NCBI RefSeq assembly: GCF_000006405.1
Contig: NW_003212352.1
Span: 36,534 to 73,592 of the forward strand
From: Perkinsus marinus ATCC 50983
Lineage: Eukaryota; Perkinsozoa; Perkinsida; Perkinsidae
Reading direction: 5' to 3'
Length of the DNA: 37,059 nt
The translations under genes and the position numbers were made by a program. The notes beneath the pieces are model-generated. The model was not told the DNA's origin, did no database searches, and was given only the letters and a program-made list of their open reading frames with translations. Numbering within the stretch: the stretch's first letter is position 1; every line of letters starts with the position of its first letter. Positions 9,648-21,500 of this stretch are shown here, piece by piece.

Positions 9648-11829
9648 ATGAGTCTAAGATTCGTCCTTAAACTCGACTATAGAGGAGAGTGCGTCCGGGT
9701 GAGGCCGGAGCCACAATACTGCAAAAGATTCACCCACATCTTGGAGTAATCACAACATGTATCTACCCTCACATCATTTCCATTATACCAGGTACATTAG
9801 AGAGGCCTGGCCAGAGCTGGCCAAGACAGAAGACTTTGGAGTCTACTACTACGACGAAGCTGGTGACCGTTGCACGCTGAATGAGAGGACCTTCCCCGAC
9901 TGCATTATGCTGCTAGAGGAACGCAATGCTAATAAGGACGCTGAAGAACTACCGGTTCTCAAGCTGACCATCGAGCGCTCTCATGGGCGTCGCTCTCTGG
10001 CCACACCTTTGCCCAGACCGCCACATGTTATGGAGGAGACTTCTAGACGGGTCGAACAGAGAATCGGCTGGCGTTTGAGAAATCACTGCGAGCCGGTCAC
10101 TAAGGGCGGCCTCGAGGGTATGCAGGCTAAGCCAGTGGTCCACTATGGGTTCATATGCGATGGATGCGAGATGGACCCTCTGATTGGTGATAGGTAAGCA
10201 GGAGTGCTCAAGTGAGAACTGCATAGGACTGTTTTTCAGGTATAAGTGCAACTACTGTGAAGACTTTGACTTTTGTTCGAAGTGTTTCGACAAGAGACTT
10301 ACATTGGGCCACAACCCTTTCCATGGCTTTACGTGCTACAAGTACCCAAGAAGGCCTGTGGGCTGCTGTGCCTCGACACAGTTCACCGCGACCAACAGTG
10401 GCTCCGATAAGGATACTATGACGCCGACTTATCCACTTGAGGAAAAGTCTGTTGGGGATGCCCTTGTTACGCCTCCGACCAAGTCTGTTGGGACCCTACC
10501 AGAGCGCCAGGCTACTCGAGATGAGAGCGTCCAGTGGGCTGATATGCAGCATTGCGCCTTCGCTGGCCCTTGGGGTTCTATGGACATCTTTGTAGATGGT
10601 CCCACTATAGGAGATGGTCCCTCTATGGCTGCTAAAGTGGCTCAGGCTTGTACTGCCGCCACTGCGGCGTTGACCCAGCAGCCAAGTGCCCCTGTAGTGA
10701 AAGGGGACAACTCCACTGTGGATGCTGGAATCAACTGGGGCATTGAATGCGATCTCTGTGGGAAGCTACCTATTGTTGGTCCGAGGTGGGCATACCCCTG
10801 AACTGCGTATGAGATGGTTAATTCACCAGGTACAAGTGTACGATCTGTCCAGACTACGACCTCTGTGAGAAGTGTTACGGATTCACAAGCCCGTCCAAGT
10901 CTCATGAGCATCCCAAGGACTCTTTCCGCAAGCTGAGCCCTCAGGAGACCATCGATATACGCAAGAACCCGGAGATCTGGGCGGCAAGGTGTCAGCCGCC
11001 CGAGGGGGCTCCGACAGTTGCAGTTCCTACTGAGGCCATGGCTGAAGAACCGGAGGCTTGCAGTGAACCAACGTTCGGGCCAATTGTATTGATCCCTTCG
11101 GAGCCTGAACCAGCTGGGTAAGTCAAGCTTCCAGAGTGTCGGGGTTATTAGAATATTCGTTGGGCTGTAGGGCTGTGGATAGTACTCATGACAACCGCTC
11201 TGCTATGGAGTCAGAGATAGACGAGGAAATAGAAATGGAGGAGCCTCCAGTAGTGAGCACTGATGATGACAGTAGTAGTGGTAGAAAGCGGCGAAGGAGC
11301 ATGGTCTGGTGACAGGCAACTCTTCGGCGTCGGAGTCGTCCTCGGAGAGCTGGATGGACCTTGGAGAAATGGACAACATTGAGGACGATATCTTGTTCGT
11401 TGGCACTCCACGTTCTGAGCAGTTCCAAGTAGGCCGCCTGAGTTTTGTGGATCAGCTCTCATGGCAATTCCAGGTTACTGAATCTGTCGAGGGGCACATG
11501 CTGGATGATGATGCTGCGGCTGAGGTAAGATGATCTCGATTCGGATTGTATATATTTTATGGTCGTACACAGGACAGTAGTGTGATGGGATTTCCTGACC
11601 AATACCCGATCAGGTCCATAGGACTAAGGATAGCTCTATAGCCAGAGATAGGCTTGTCGAGGCGTTGGTAGAGCATGAAGTGGTCGAGGACAGAGCGAGA
11701 GCTGATTTGTTGATCAACCAGGTAGAGGACATCTGCTCAGCGCCGGTTCGAGGCGTGGTCCTTTTATAGATAACCTCGAGTGAGGAGCTCCGAGGAATGC
11801 TGAGGTCACTCCTGAGCGAGACCCAGTAA
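9648..11829 (+). CDS. PB1-ZZ-ZZ protein with LIR-type motif, p62/NBR1-like autophagy receptor candidate
   Basis: Eight exons join to 606 residues: 9648-9745, 9792-10193, 10240-10785, 10830-11117, 11171-11280, 11316-11524, 11614-11721 and 11770-11829 (TAA). Residues 1-95 form a PB1 domain: FVLKLDYRGECVRVR with the basic side, and YYYDEAGDRCTLNE, an OPCA-type acidic loop. Two complete ZZ zinc fingers follow. The first is CDGC...YKCNYC...FCSKCF with two later His; the second is CDLC...YKCTIC...LCEKCY with SHEHP. A Ser/Glu-rich stretch then holds SESWMDLGEMD, a canonical acidic W-x-x-L LIR (Atg8-binding) motif. The helical tail (VEALVEHEVVEDRARADLL ... LRGMLRSLLSE) has UBA-like spacing but lacks the MGF signature. 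No FW domain is seen. The splices at 11281-11315 (35 bp) and 11525-11613 are the least certain. Role inferred: a cargo receptor that polymerises through PB1. Confidence 0.7.
10194..10239 (+). other. 46-bp intron inside the first ZZ finger
   Basis: GTAAGC donor and TTTTTCAG acceptor. It splits the codon AG|G between GDR and YKC (phase 2). The second ZZ finger is split at the same place by 10786-10829. Confidence 0.85.
10786..10829 (+). other. 44-bp intron inside the second ZZ finger
   Basis: GTGGGC donor and CACCAG acceptor. It splits AG|G between GPR and YKC (phase 2), the homologous position to the intron in the first ZZ finger. Confidence 0.85.
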
Positions 11830-12116
11830 TGGTGTCGTCTTAAGACGGTGAAAAAATCTAGTCTGAAGTAGCTAGCAGCAGCCAGAGCTTCCATGCAGTG
11901 GTTGCTGTTGTTATTATGGTGAACATTTCTGCATTTCTGAGTGGAGGTGGAGGCGGCAAGTTGAGAGTATTAGTATCATCGTTCACTTTCCCATTTCATC
12001 TTATAGAAGTTGTCAATTCCTTTTGTTGCATTTTGATAGTATGTGTAGCGGTGATATGCTAGAGAGAGCGTCAATATGACTGATGGCTCCCTCGAGCCTG
12101 CGGTCCATGATTGAAC
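11830..12116. other. intergenic, nothing recognised
   Basis: Follows the stop of the PB1-ZZ gene. No domain-bearing frame and no RNA gene seen. Confidence 0.4.
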
Positions 12117-12440
12117 CTACATATCTATTTTGGCCGCTGCTGGCTCGCGTTCTGTCAATACTCGGCGTATCGAGGGTAGTAACAGTGAGCTGCTGGGTAC
12201 CTTCCTCCCTTTCTCTTTCCTGTCGTCGTAAGGGTGGGGCTCGTCAGAGCTAAGCGGGTCGAGACTGTGAAGGGCTTCGAGGGGGCGTCGGTTCTCATCA
12301 GAACAGACACGAGTCGTCGAGGCTTGGTCGCATTCGATAAATTGGAGGACTTCTAGTTTCTCAAATGCGACATCTAATGGAGGTAGCTCTACTGAGCGCG
12401 AGGAGCAGTTGGGAGCTGATGGGTCTGCCATGGAGCTCAT
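12117..12440 (-). CDS. hypothetical protein, low confidence
   Basis: A minus-strand frame of 107 codons starts with MSSMADPSAPNCSSRSVELP and contains VAFEKLEVLQFIECDQ, then a Pro/Asp-rich part. The plus strand of the same stretch is also open (EQLGADGSAMELIEDAVRDR, about 12410-12470), so the coding strand is uncertain. No family is recognised. It lies between the PB1-ZZ gene and the cyclic-nucleotide gene. Confidence 0.25.
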   Translation of the reverse strand: MSSMADPSAPNCSSRSVELPPLDVAFEKLEVLQFIECDQASTTRVCSDENRRPLEALHSLDPLSSDEPHPYDDRKEKGRKVPSSSLLLPSIRRVLTEREPAAAKIDM

Positions 12441-12756
12441 AGAGGACGCAGTACGAGACCGACTCGCAGAGAATAACCCCTACCCTTGCGATTCAACCGG
12501 TCGCTCACGTGGGCAGCTCCCTACCAATGCCCCTACGAGGTCCGTAATACGGTTGAATCGGCAGAGCTAATCCCGGAGATATATCCATGCATTGAAACCC
12601 CCCCCATTGGCTACAACAGGAAGGCAGGCGTATGTGAATTATGTGTTACTAAGTCGATGTTCCTCAACCTGGTTGGTTCACTGTCATCATCTGAGCAAGT
12701 GTGTCTCGTGTTGTCAATTCCATTGGAGCCAGGCTCGTCTAGACTAGATTTATGAT

Positions 12757-14740
12757 ATGGCCGACTTGTTCCTAAAGAAGTTGCTGCAAGCACAGGACTT
12801 TGCTGCCCAGGTGAATATAACACTTACTTCTTGGACCCGCCGTCCAAACGGTAACACCATCGTACAGGTTATAGGAGAACACTCGCCAATACCATTAGAG
12901 GTAGCAACGGTCCTCACCAGAGACCCCGCCATCCCGCGGACCACCAAAGAGCTTGATCGCGGTACGGGGCATGGGCCTGGACATACCTCGACTGTGAGCT
13001 CAGTTATCACATATCTGCGTCGAACCGTTTCGCAAACTCGAAGGCCACTCAGCTCTTCAGCTAGGGCCATATCCGCTCTGGACCAGAGCCGCATGCTCGA
13101 ATTCGCTGCATGTCTGCGGCTATTATGGTACTACTTCTAGCAAAGAGTCAACCAACGCCATCGTCCAGTTTCCCGGCCGGCACAGTCGCAGTGGACGTGT
13201 ATGATCCCCGGCCGTTCATGTGGGTCGTGTTGGGGGAACTGCATAAACAAGTGAGATATAAGGCGCGACGGACTAAGAAGACACCTATACGGAAAAAGTT
13301 ACCGTCACTGACCAAGGTAAGCTCAGAGACGATTTCCTCATTAGTAGGATGGACATCATGTAGGTGTTGACCACCTACCAGATCGGTGACAGTTGCTTCT
13401 CCCTTGCCCATATAGTGAGGAAACCTCCAGAGATCATAACAGATACAAGACGGGCGAGCCTCCGGACCGTCCCTGCGGACATGCCTGCTGGTGGGTTTAG
13501 TCGGCCCAAGATCGCGTGCTATTGCTGGCGGTCCCAGATCATACATTGGTCCATCAGCTGGTGTGTAGCCGCAGCCATCCCTATACCTTCTGTCTGTGCT
13601 TATCTACAGAGGATTACATTCGCATCCTCCACGATGAGGAGGCCAGGGTACCCCCAGGTCCGACGGAGAGCCCATCGACTGACCTCCCTTTCGCAGATAC
13701 TGCAGGAGACTGCCATCGCCATGCTCTATGACCGACACATGCTGTCTGCGAGTCACTATAAAGATGATCCCAGGGTCGAGTACTGGGCTCAGATTTTGAG
13801 TTTAGGGACCTTCCGAGAGGTGGGGTATTGGGTTGGTGACGACCCACTGTGTCACCGATATCGTTCAGGTCCCCAGAGGCCAGATGATTGTCAAACGAGG
13901 CCGTCGCGTTGACAAGGTCTACGTCGTCGTGAGTGGTTCTTGTGAGGTCCTGATGACCGAAATACCACTTCCGGAAGTAGATGACTGCACTGATGATGGT
14001 GACGCGGCCCATCCTGTCACCATAGCTGATTGCTCAATTTCAGCCAAGATCATTGAGACAGCGAGATCAGTCCAGATATGCAAAACTCCAAGAGCGCAGC
14101 CATTCGAGAATCGTCCGGCCTATACTGCGCGCTGTGCAAGGAAGCGTCGCCCGCGAAGGCGTGAGATTGTTGTTGGTAATCCTCATTTACGAAGGGACCC
14201 TCTACTCATTAGGTATGTTAATCTCAGGTACCCTACTTCCCGGCAATATGATTTGTCGGGAAGTCCTCACGAGAGTATTCGGCCATTCAGTGCCGAGCCC
14301 ATGCCTCTGTCAAATCGAGCCAGATGCCATCGGAAATCATCTCGTGGTCAGTAGAGCTGTTTTCTGGAAGATCTCGAGTTCATCTCTGCAGGAGATCCTA
14401 CGTTCATACGAGAGCGGCTATGTTCGTAGCAGTTATACAGTGCGGGCCACTGACGATGGGCCACATGCCCTCAGTGAAAGCACAATCCTACTTGAGTTGG
14501 ACGTATCCCTATGGCGGAAAATTGCCATGGTAAAAAGCGCTGACGATTTCTACTCCCCGGACGTTTTCGCCACAGATTGAGTTCGGTCGTGTATCACGGG
14601 AATGCCGGGCCGACTTCGAGAAAGAGCTCACCATGGTCTACAGACAGCGGGAGAGGCGCCTCAGGAATATGGCTGTTTGCCGTAGGTCTATGCTAGGGTC
14701 CAGCTTGATCTTTTCCGCTAGGTCTCTCGATAGCACGTGA
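12757..14740 (+). CDS. protein with two cyclic-nucleotide-binding domains
   Basis: ATG 12757 (MADLFLKKLLQAQDFAAQ) follows an in-frame stop. Introns seen: 13128-13168, 13317-13363, 13491-13537, 13648-13696, 13820-13868 and 14530-14575 (41-49 bp). The first CNBD reads MLEFAACLRLLCFPAGTV, FMWVVLGELHK, YQIGDSCFSLA and CLCLSTEDYIRIL. The second reads GTFREVPRGQMIVKRGRRV, DKVYVVVSGSCEVLM, LLPGNMICREVL and LVVSRAVFWKI. The helix-strand order fits CNBDs of PKA/PKG regulatory type. Neither copy shows the classic FGE-(x)n-R-A-A phosphate-binding cassette: the first has SCFSLA and the second MICREVL. Nucleotide binding is therefore doubtful. No kinase or channel segment is seen; the C-terminus is a basic helix (FEKELTMVYRQRERRLRN) ending at TGA 14738-14740. 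Splicing between about 13980 and 14225 is unresolved. Confidence 0.65.
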
Positions 14741-15166
14741 TAGGAGAACCCACTTTCTGAAGCTCCGAAGAGAACAGCGCAGGGCGGAGCGGTGAGCTTG
14801 GTCCGCTCCAGCGTTAGTGCGTAAATTGCTCTCATTCAGTCGGCGATTAGCAGAGATGAATGGTGAACCATATGGTAACATAAAGATGTATTTATTCGAC
14901 CACTGACGTCCTCCGCTCTCGTAGAGTCCTCAAGCTCCGAGTCTAGAAAGTCCGGACCCTACATTCCAAGGTTTAATGCGAACAGGCTCGTTTGCCTAGA
15001 ATGTATAGGAGACTCTTATCACTGGTTAGCCTCCAATTTTCTTTCCTTCAGGGCATTGGAAAGGACGGCACCAAGAGCTTAGTCCGGCGATGCAGAAGAC
15101 GCTAGAGTAGCATTCCACTGCCTACTAGTGTTGGTCGCTCACACTCCTATCAGACTCTTCCGGAAG
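14741..15166. other. intergenic, nothing recognised
   Basis: Separates two plus-strand genes. No domain-bearing frame; the minus-strand frames at 14638-14881 overlap the last exon of the cyclic-nucleotide gene and look like shadows. Confidence 0.4.
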
Positions 15167-16086
15167 ATGCCATACAAACTGGCTATAAAGAGGCGATTCT
15201 CCAGACCTAAGGAAAATGCTGGGAGCAAAAAGGAGACCAGCGACTTCTCCGACGCGCTGGCTTCCCAAGAGCGAACACCTACTGAAGGAGACGAGCGTCG
15301 GCTTCCTGTGAAACCAGTTGTTAGTGTCCCGAGTTGCGACCCCCAGGTGTCATCGCGCGGTTCACAGGTCCCTAAGGTGAGATTGGCAGATCTGTCTGCT
15401 AAACCTAGCGGGCCACCAAAACTCCCGGCCATCACGGATGACTCGAAGACCAGCGTCGCTCAAAGTGCCCGAGAGCGGACGTTTATGACAGACGAGCCAG
15501 GTGTATATCCCGAAACGAACCGGTGAGATACCTTATTAACTGTCGAACGATCTACAATGGTTAGGGTAAGTCCTCGCCGGAGTGTTCGATATCCAAAGGC
15601 CAAGAAGAAGCAGGAGGTTCTTCTGAGTCACAGGGCGGCTCGAGAGCAGGTGACGATTCAGCAGCTCACTGCTCCAACTCATTCTGATTCGAGGCGGCCT
15701 CGTCTCTAAACTGTCGATCTTGGCATCTGGCTGTCTCAGGAGAGAAGTTTCACCAAGCTCATCACCAACCGGATGGTGCTAGTCTTGACGACAGATGAGA
15801 GGTTCCTCAAGACACTGAGAGATTCGATCCTCCATGTCGAGGGTGTTGCGGTTGGCCTTTGCCGATCACCAACGCGTGAGCAGAGAAAACGTCTTGCGAG
15901 GGTCCACACGTGTCTATCGTCTCAGACTTCCTACAAGAGATCAACCACAGCCGCAAAACATACGACTTGCTCATATTAGACGTAGAGACCACGGGATTCT
16001 CAAGGACCACAGTACTGCTAGAAGCATTCCGTGGCACTCACCGCTACAGAACTGTGAGGCAGAGATATTTCAACTACCCCAAATGA
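15167..16086 (+). CDS. basic protein ending in a receiver-like domain
   Basis: ATG 15167 (MPYKLAIKRRFSRPKENAG) opens a 248-residue protein when introns 15523-15564, 15650-15739 and 15843-15883 are removed; the four exons sum to 249 codons including TGA 16084-16086. The first 140 residues are basic, Ser/Pro-rich and probably disordered. A basic helix (RYPKAKKKQEVLLSHRAARE) follows. The last 100 residues read RMVLVLTTDERFLKTLRDSI, then HVSIVSDFLQEINHSRKTYD, then LLILDVETTG. That is the beta1/alpha1 and alpha2/beta3 pattern of response-regulator receivers, with the Asp of LLILDVE at the phospho-acceptor position. The acidic pair after beta1 is reduced to TDE, and the C-terminal half of the fold is short. 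A degenerate receiver is my best guess; the family is not certain. Confidence 0.4.
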
Positions 16087-18517
16087 ATAGAAATCCTAAC
16101 AGGTTCCGATAATCGCGGTGGTTTACCCTCGTCTTGACCCCAAGGGGAGAGGGAGAAGTCCGAGACACTCAGCGCCGCCGATAGTCCCCAATACATGTGA
16201 GCAGGCATAAAATCAATCAGTGGTGTATTGAAGTTGAAGCAGGTTCGGTTATGCTGGCCAAGCCCGCTGACGTTCGGCTTGTACGAGAAGCCGTTTTATA
16301 CTGTTTTAAGCCGCCAGTTAAACCACCATCTCAGTGAGAATGCTGGAACTCTGCAAGATTTGTCCCTTATTCGTGAAGATGGATCATGCCTTTTGGTGAT
16401 TTTACTTCGGATTGTTCCGATGGGAGGAGTATTGCGTTGCGTTATCGCAAATTGGATACGAATGTTTTCCAAACCTTCCGCGCAACATTTTGTGTATGTT
16501 TGCTGGGACTTGTCCACCTTTGGTCACAATCTGTTCCGGCGTGTGTGCTCGGCGAGTATTGCCGGAGCTATGAGCTTGATTGTGCCCTGGAGCTAACTCA
16601 AAGTTTGAGACTCAAACCAACATTACATTCTTATCGAGTTAGTTCACTTTATCGAGCTCAATAATCCAGCCAACTCAATAGCTGGATTTTCGGTCTGTCT
16701 CGAGAGTTCAGATCGACGAGGTTGCGCGCGTGGACATCTTCTGAGCTATTGTGGAATTCAACTTTCTAATAATCTCACCCAAACTGCTGTACATAAAGTT
16801 ACCTTAGAGATTAAACCGCGCATCGCCGGACTCGGTAGGTATGGACGGTGATGAAAGTCGATACGTTTTCAAAACGCTCACCTGTCTCTTAGAAACTTTG
16901 GGTGATCCAGTGAAGATAGGCAGTGGAAAATGGAGAGACCTTCTCGGAGTGGGTAAATTATTGAGAAGTTCTGGCGAAACCTTACATTGGCCTAGAAATG
17001 ATTCAGTTTTTCGAGGAGAGTGTTCATCCCCAGTTTAAATGTACTAGTTGTGCTACGTATTGACGACATGAAACACAACTCATCAGGTAGCTTAGACAGA
17101 ATAGGGCAGCAGCCAACCTGCTCTAAGTCGGACACATAACGTGGTGGCAACAGCTACCATCCGTTATGATGTCAGTAGCAGTAGCTACAAGTAAGGCATT
17201 GACATGATACTGTATGAGGAGCAGCGACCAACGCAGTGGATGGGCCGCTGTTGTGAGCAACAACAACATCAGGCACAATTCCATTTGTAACAGCAAAATG
17301 GTGGTCAAAGTCGACACAACATTATTTAGAGTCGTTAAGCACCAATAACTAGAGCCTTTTCTCTAAGTGGGTCTTTAATAACTTGATCACGATCGGCAGG
17401 GGGCAGGAGTTCACGAGGCTGCTGCTTTTGCTACTACTGCTACTACTACTACAACGATAATATTAATGATCAGCTCGATAGGCATTAGTATGAAGTATCA
17501 GATGCAATTGACAGGACAGATTCGAAAGGACTGAATAGTGATAGCAATTGTCACAAATTGGCGTTATAATTCCATTGAATCGCATAGAACACTGACTGAA
17601 GCACGTACTTGATGACAACAAAGCAGCGACAACAACATCAAGACAGACTGCGTTGAGCGGAAGAGTTAGAATGGCAGGGAGTTGCCGAATATGTAGAGCT
17701 CCGATACCATGCGCACCCTCCTCCCAACGTCTATGGTAGTTCGAACGACCAGTGCGATGTGCAAAAATATTCTTCTAAAACGACGCGGGAATTTTCAAGT
17801 ATTCGCGATGATCATGATGATGATAATAATAATAATAATTGATAACGAACGATGATTTCTGGTATACTGGAACACTATGTTGTACGACGTGGAACGCTTC
17901 TAGTGACGATGATGATAATAATATCCAATTCCTGACCTGGAGTAAGCTCGGTCACGAAATACGTTTCAACATCGAGTAATCTAATACTGGACATCTTCTG
18001 GCTCTTTTCTTCATAACTTACGTAGGAGAATGTTACCACAGTACGCGAGAGTACTGATACTATATGAATGACAGCTAAAGAAGGCAGCACTGTGAGCAAC
18101 CTCAGCCTGCAGTAACAAGTGCAGACTGTTGGTGCCGCTTGATGAGAGCTGCAGTAAAGAGATAACCGTTCTCGACGGCTGATGTCAATAATCAAGTAAT
18201 ATTACTAATACCAATAAGCGGGTATTGAAATACATCATGCAACATCTACAACAAGGCTAGCTGCTCTAGGAGTCGTGGTTGCCAGCCGCAGCACCTGCTG
18301 CATCCGCGGTCCTCGAATATCTGGTCGGATGATCATAAGAACTGGCGGTCTACAAATGCCCAAATGGCTGCCGGTGACCAGATGATGATGATGGACCACA
18401 AGCGAATGCAGTGCGGTAGTCGGATGAGGATTCTTGGTGACACCCTTGGTGATGAGCCTCGCCGGTACTCAGGCTAACAGCAAAGGCCAGTGATATAGTC
18501 ACAAGGATGGAACGCGG
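16087..18517. other. mostly non-coding stretch with simple repeats
   Basis: No gene with a recognisable domain. It contains a hairpin at 16663-16689 (AATCCAGC ... GCTGGATT followed by TTT), a GCT/ACT-rich run at about 17419-17452 and a GAT/AAT run at about 17806-17839. A 65-codon plus frame at 16841-17038 (MDGDESRYVFKTLTCLLETL) is the only one with protein-like composition and is left uncalled. Confidence 0.5.
17806..17839 (+). repeat. GAT/AAT trinucleotide run
   Basis: ATGATCATGATGATGATAATAATAATAATAAT-type microsatellite with no coding context. Confidence 0.8.
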
Positions 18518-21500
18518 TTACTCATCATGGTAAGCGTGCTCCAACTCAAGATGTACCCCAGAGGCGAGCCAGTTGACGGGGACCTAGGAATAGACGAGTT
18601 CACTGGTCTGCACTTAGAGTAGCTCTACCTTACTCTATTGTCACTGCTAGCTATTCGCAGATTCACAGCAGTCATAGCATTGACAGCTTCCTCAAGAGTG
18701 TTGAATGACACAATGGCCAGCCTAAGGGAGGCATTGCCGTCACGCGCCACGAGATCCGACTGATGTGCTACCTTCTGAAAGGTAAGATGTGTACCGAGCT
18801 GACTTGACCGAATTCCGAGAAGACTTCAGCTATTTCAGATTCATCCGTGGCGGACGGGAGCTGAACCATCACTCACTCAAATCACGACCCGGAATAAACT
18901 CACAAGCTTACCCTGAACACGAAGAGGGGAAACCCTTTCTCGTTCGGTCTCATCCTTCTATTGCCAGGGGACTCCTAAGATACACACACAGTGTACAGTC
19001 ACCGTTTGTGGGCAGGAGGGGCACCTTGCGAGAGATGTAGTGCATCGCTGAGTAGCCCCTATCGAGTATCTCATAGGGGTCCTGCTGATTGTCGATCATG
19101 GGCCTCACAGAGAAGCTTCGGCCAGTATCTGTGAGCAGACTGTGAGTCTGATCAAATGAGGCATGATGTACGCTCAAAGTTGAAGTTGTCACATGTTACG
19201 CGGGCTCGTTCTGCATCTTGCTCTGAATCGAACGTGACCACGGCACATCCAGGCGGAAAGGATACTAGCTGAACCTGACTACAGCAATTGACCATTACTA
19301 AGCTGCCAGAACGGGCTCACATCTCGCATTGGGCAGAATACGTTGAACATGGTGACCACATTCTCCAGGGAAAAGCTAATGGGCAAGCCCGAGATGAATA
19401 GGGTCCGTGATGGACCTTCAGGAGCTTTCCCGTAGTGACGAAAGAGAGGCATATTACTGTCCTCGTTTCCCGACTGCGGTTCGCTGCCGATCCCCGTGAA
19501 GTGAGTGTCATCGCAACCTGAACAAAATCATCTTCACAGATATATATGCAAATGTCCGGTGTACCATCATCGAACGGGATTTGTCGAGACCGGTAGCCAG
19601 CGTTGTCCGACACCATTCGATCAACCTACCACGGTAAGTCGATCTATTACCAGTACTGCCTGCAAACCTCAGCACTGTCCCCTGTATGACTGGGGCAACC
19701 AGAATCCGACCGAGAGACGGCCACCGCCTCAGCAGCCCCGGCCATCGGTGACATGTTAGCCTGAGGACGAGGTGTCCGAGAATAAGAGACTTCTCGCTGA
19801 GATCGAGAGTGGTTGCACTGACCTTGCCAGCGCCTCTTGTTGAGGTATGATCAGTTCCTACTGAGGCTGCATGTTGCTTAGCAGTAGCGGCCGTGGCAGC
19901 CGCGGTAGCAGCTGCAATAATCGAGGACAGGTTCTGAGCATAGCCAATATCTACACTATGACATACCACACTTTCGAAACTTCCTAGAGGCGTTCCCTCT
20001 GTAGATAAAATACAAATAAGCCTGTATGTTTAACATTAGACATGAGAGCCGCGACCCACATACAGAGTGCAAGTCAGTTTCTCAGTTACTGAGTCTAGGT
20101 CAACTCCAAAAACAAGCATTTCTAAATACTTGTCAAAGTCGAGTCGATCTCCCTACCGCCTGGCTCATGTTGTCCGAGCTTCCCATTGCTGCTACAGTAG
20201 CCGCTGCAACAGCAGCACTGAGGGATGCCAACGAGCTTCCGTCTCGTCTAGAGGGCTGTGATGCCGAGGTCGAAGCGATAGGACCTGTGAATTCCAAATA
20301 GAATTTGACTTGATAATTCTCCCAGTTACTTGCGATGCCGCTTTCAGCACTGTCCGCTGTCCCTCCGATGGTATCCACAGAAGTTGATCGTCCCTCGTTC
20401 CCCCTTGGCGCAACACCATCTTGTCCAACATTCGAACAGAACTTCGACGAGGAATGGGAAGGCGGAACTGAGGTCATAGTCCCAGATTCTATCCAGATTC
20501 GAATCCGTAGCCTTACCCTGCGGTTTCGGCCAGTCGAGTCTGAGAACAATGGGCCGACCGCGGAGAATAGCCTGCTGACCGCTCCCGTACATCTCCATAA
20601 ACGCTCGCTGCAATAAGAGATTGGCAAGCGAGATGATTGTCGTCGTCGAGCTATTACGGCTTGCTCAGGGGTGATGAACTCGACAAAGGCGGCTCCATCA
20701 GAGTTGCCGTTCTTTCTGACGACCTTGACGTCACATACTACCTCGCCCTGTACTGACCTATGCACGAGCAATAGGCGATAACATATACATATTGGTAGTA
20801 CTGTATCATTGAGAGCAAGTCATGCTCATCAGCGTCCTTAGGCAAGCCACCAACGAACACCTGGAACCAGACTCCAGTCTTATACTACAGATCGACTTAC
20901 CCGCTTCTTGGGAGGAACAGCGAGATCATCGCTCTTGCCATCAGGATGATAACTCCGGTCGTACTGTTGTTGTTGGTCGTCGCAAAAGACAGTCGTAGGA
21001 GAACTACGAGACGAGGAGGAGAACTGAACCTGTGCCACAGCGGTGTCCTTCACTAAGTTGGAATAAGGTGTTATAACCTGCAACGGTCGCTTCATCGAGC
21101 CTAGCCAGTAATGGTTGTGGAGTCCACGTATACAGGCCTCACACTCAGTAACACTGGAGTATCGGAGCCATGCACAACCTCTAGAGCGGCCTAACTTGTC
21201 ACGTTGAACCTGGACAAGGAGATAGTAACCTGGGCATTATCATATGCCTTCTTTTAGGGAGCATATTTTTCCTCCATGGTATTTCAGAATTTGGCGTTTC
21301 ACGTCAACTGAGTAGTGTTTCAGGCTGAAACTCTGACACGACTTAGTGATGGGCTATCAATGATACGCCCCTTATCGACACCTGCGTAAGATGTGATTAT
21401 ACATTCGTAAGTATATTCCATTATCGACTATAAGTGTTTCCATCTGATAAAACTACGATGCATAAACGCCTTGTGACAAGCGTCTTACTGATAGCTCGAT

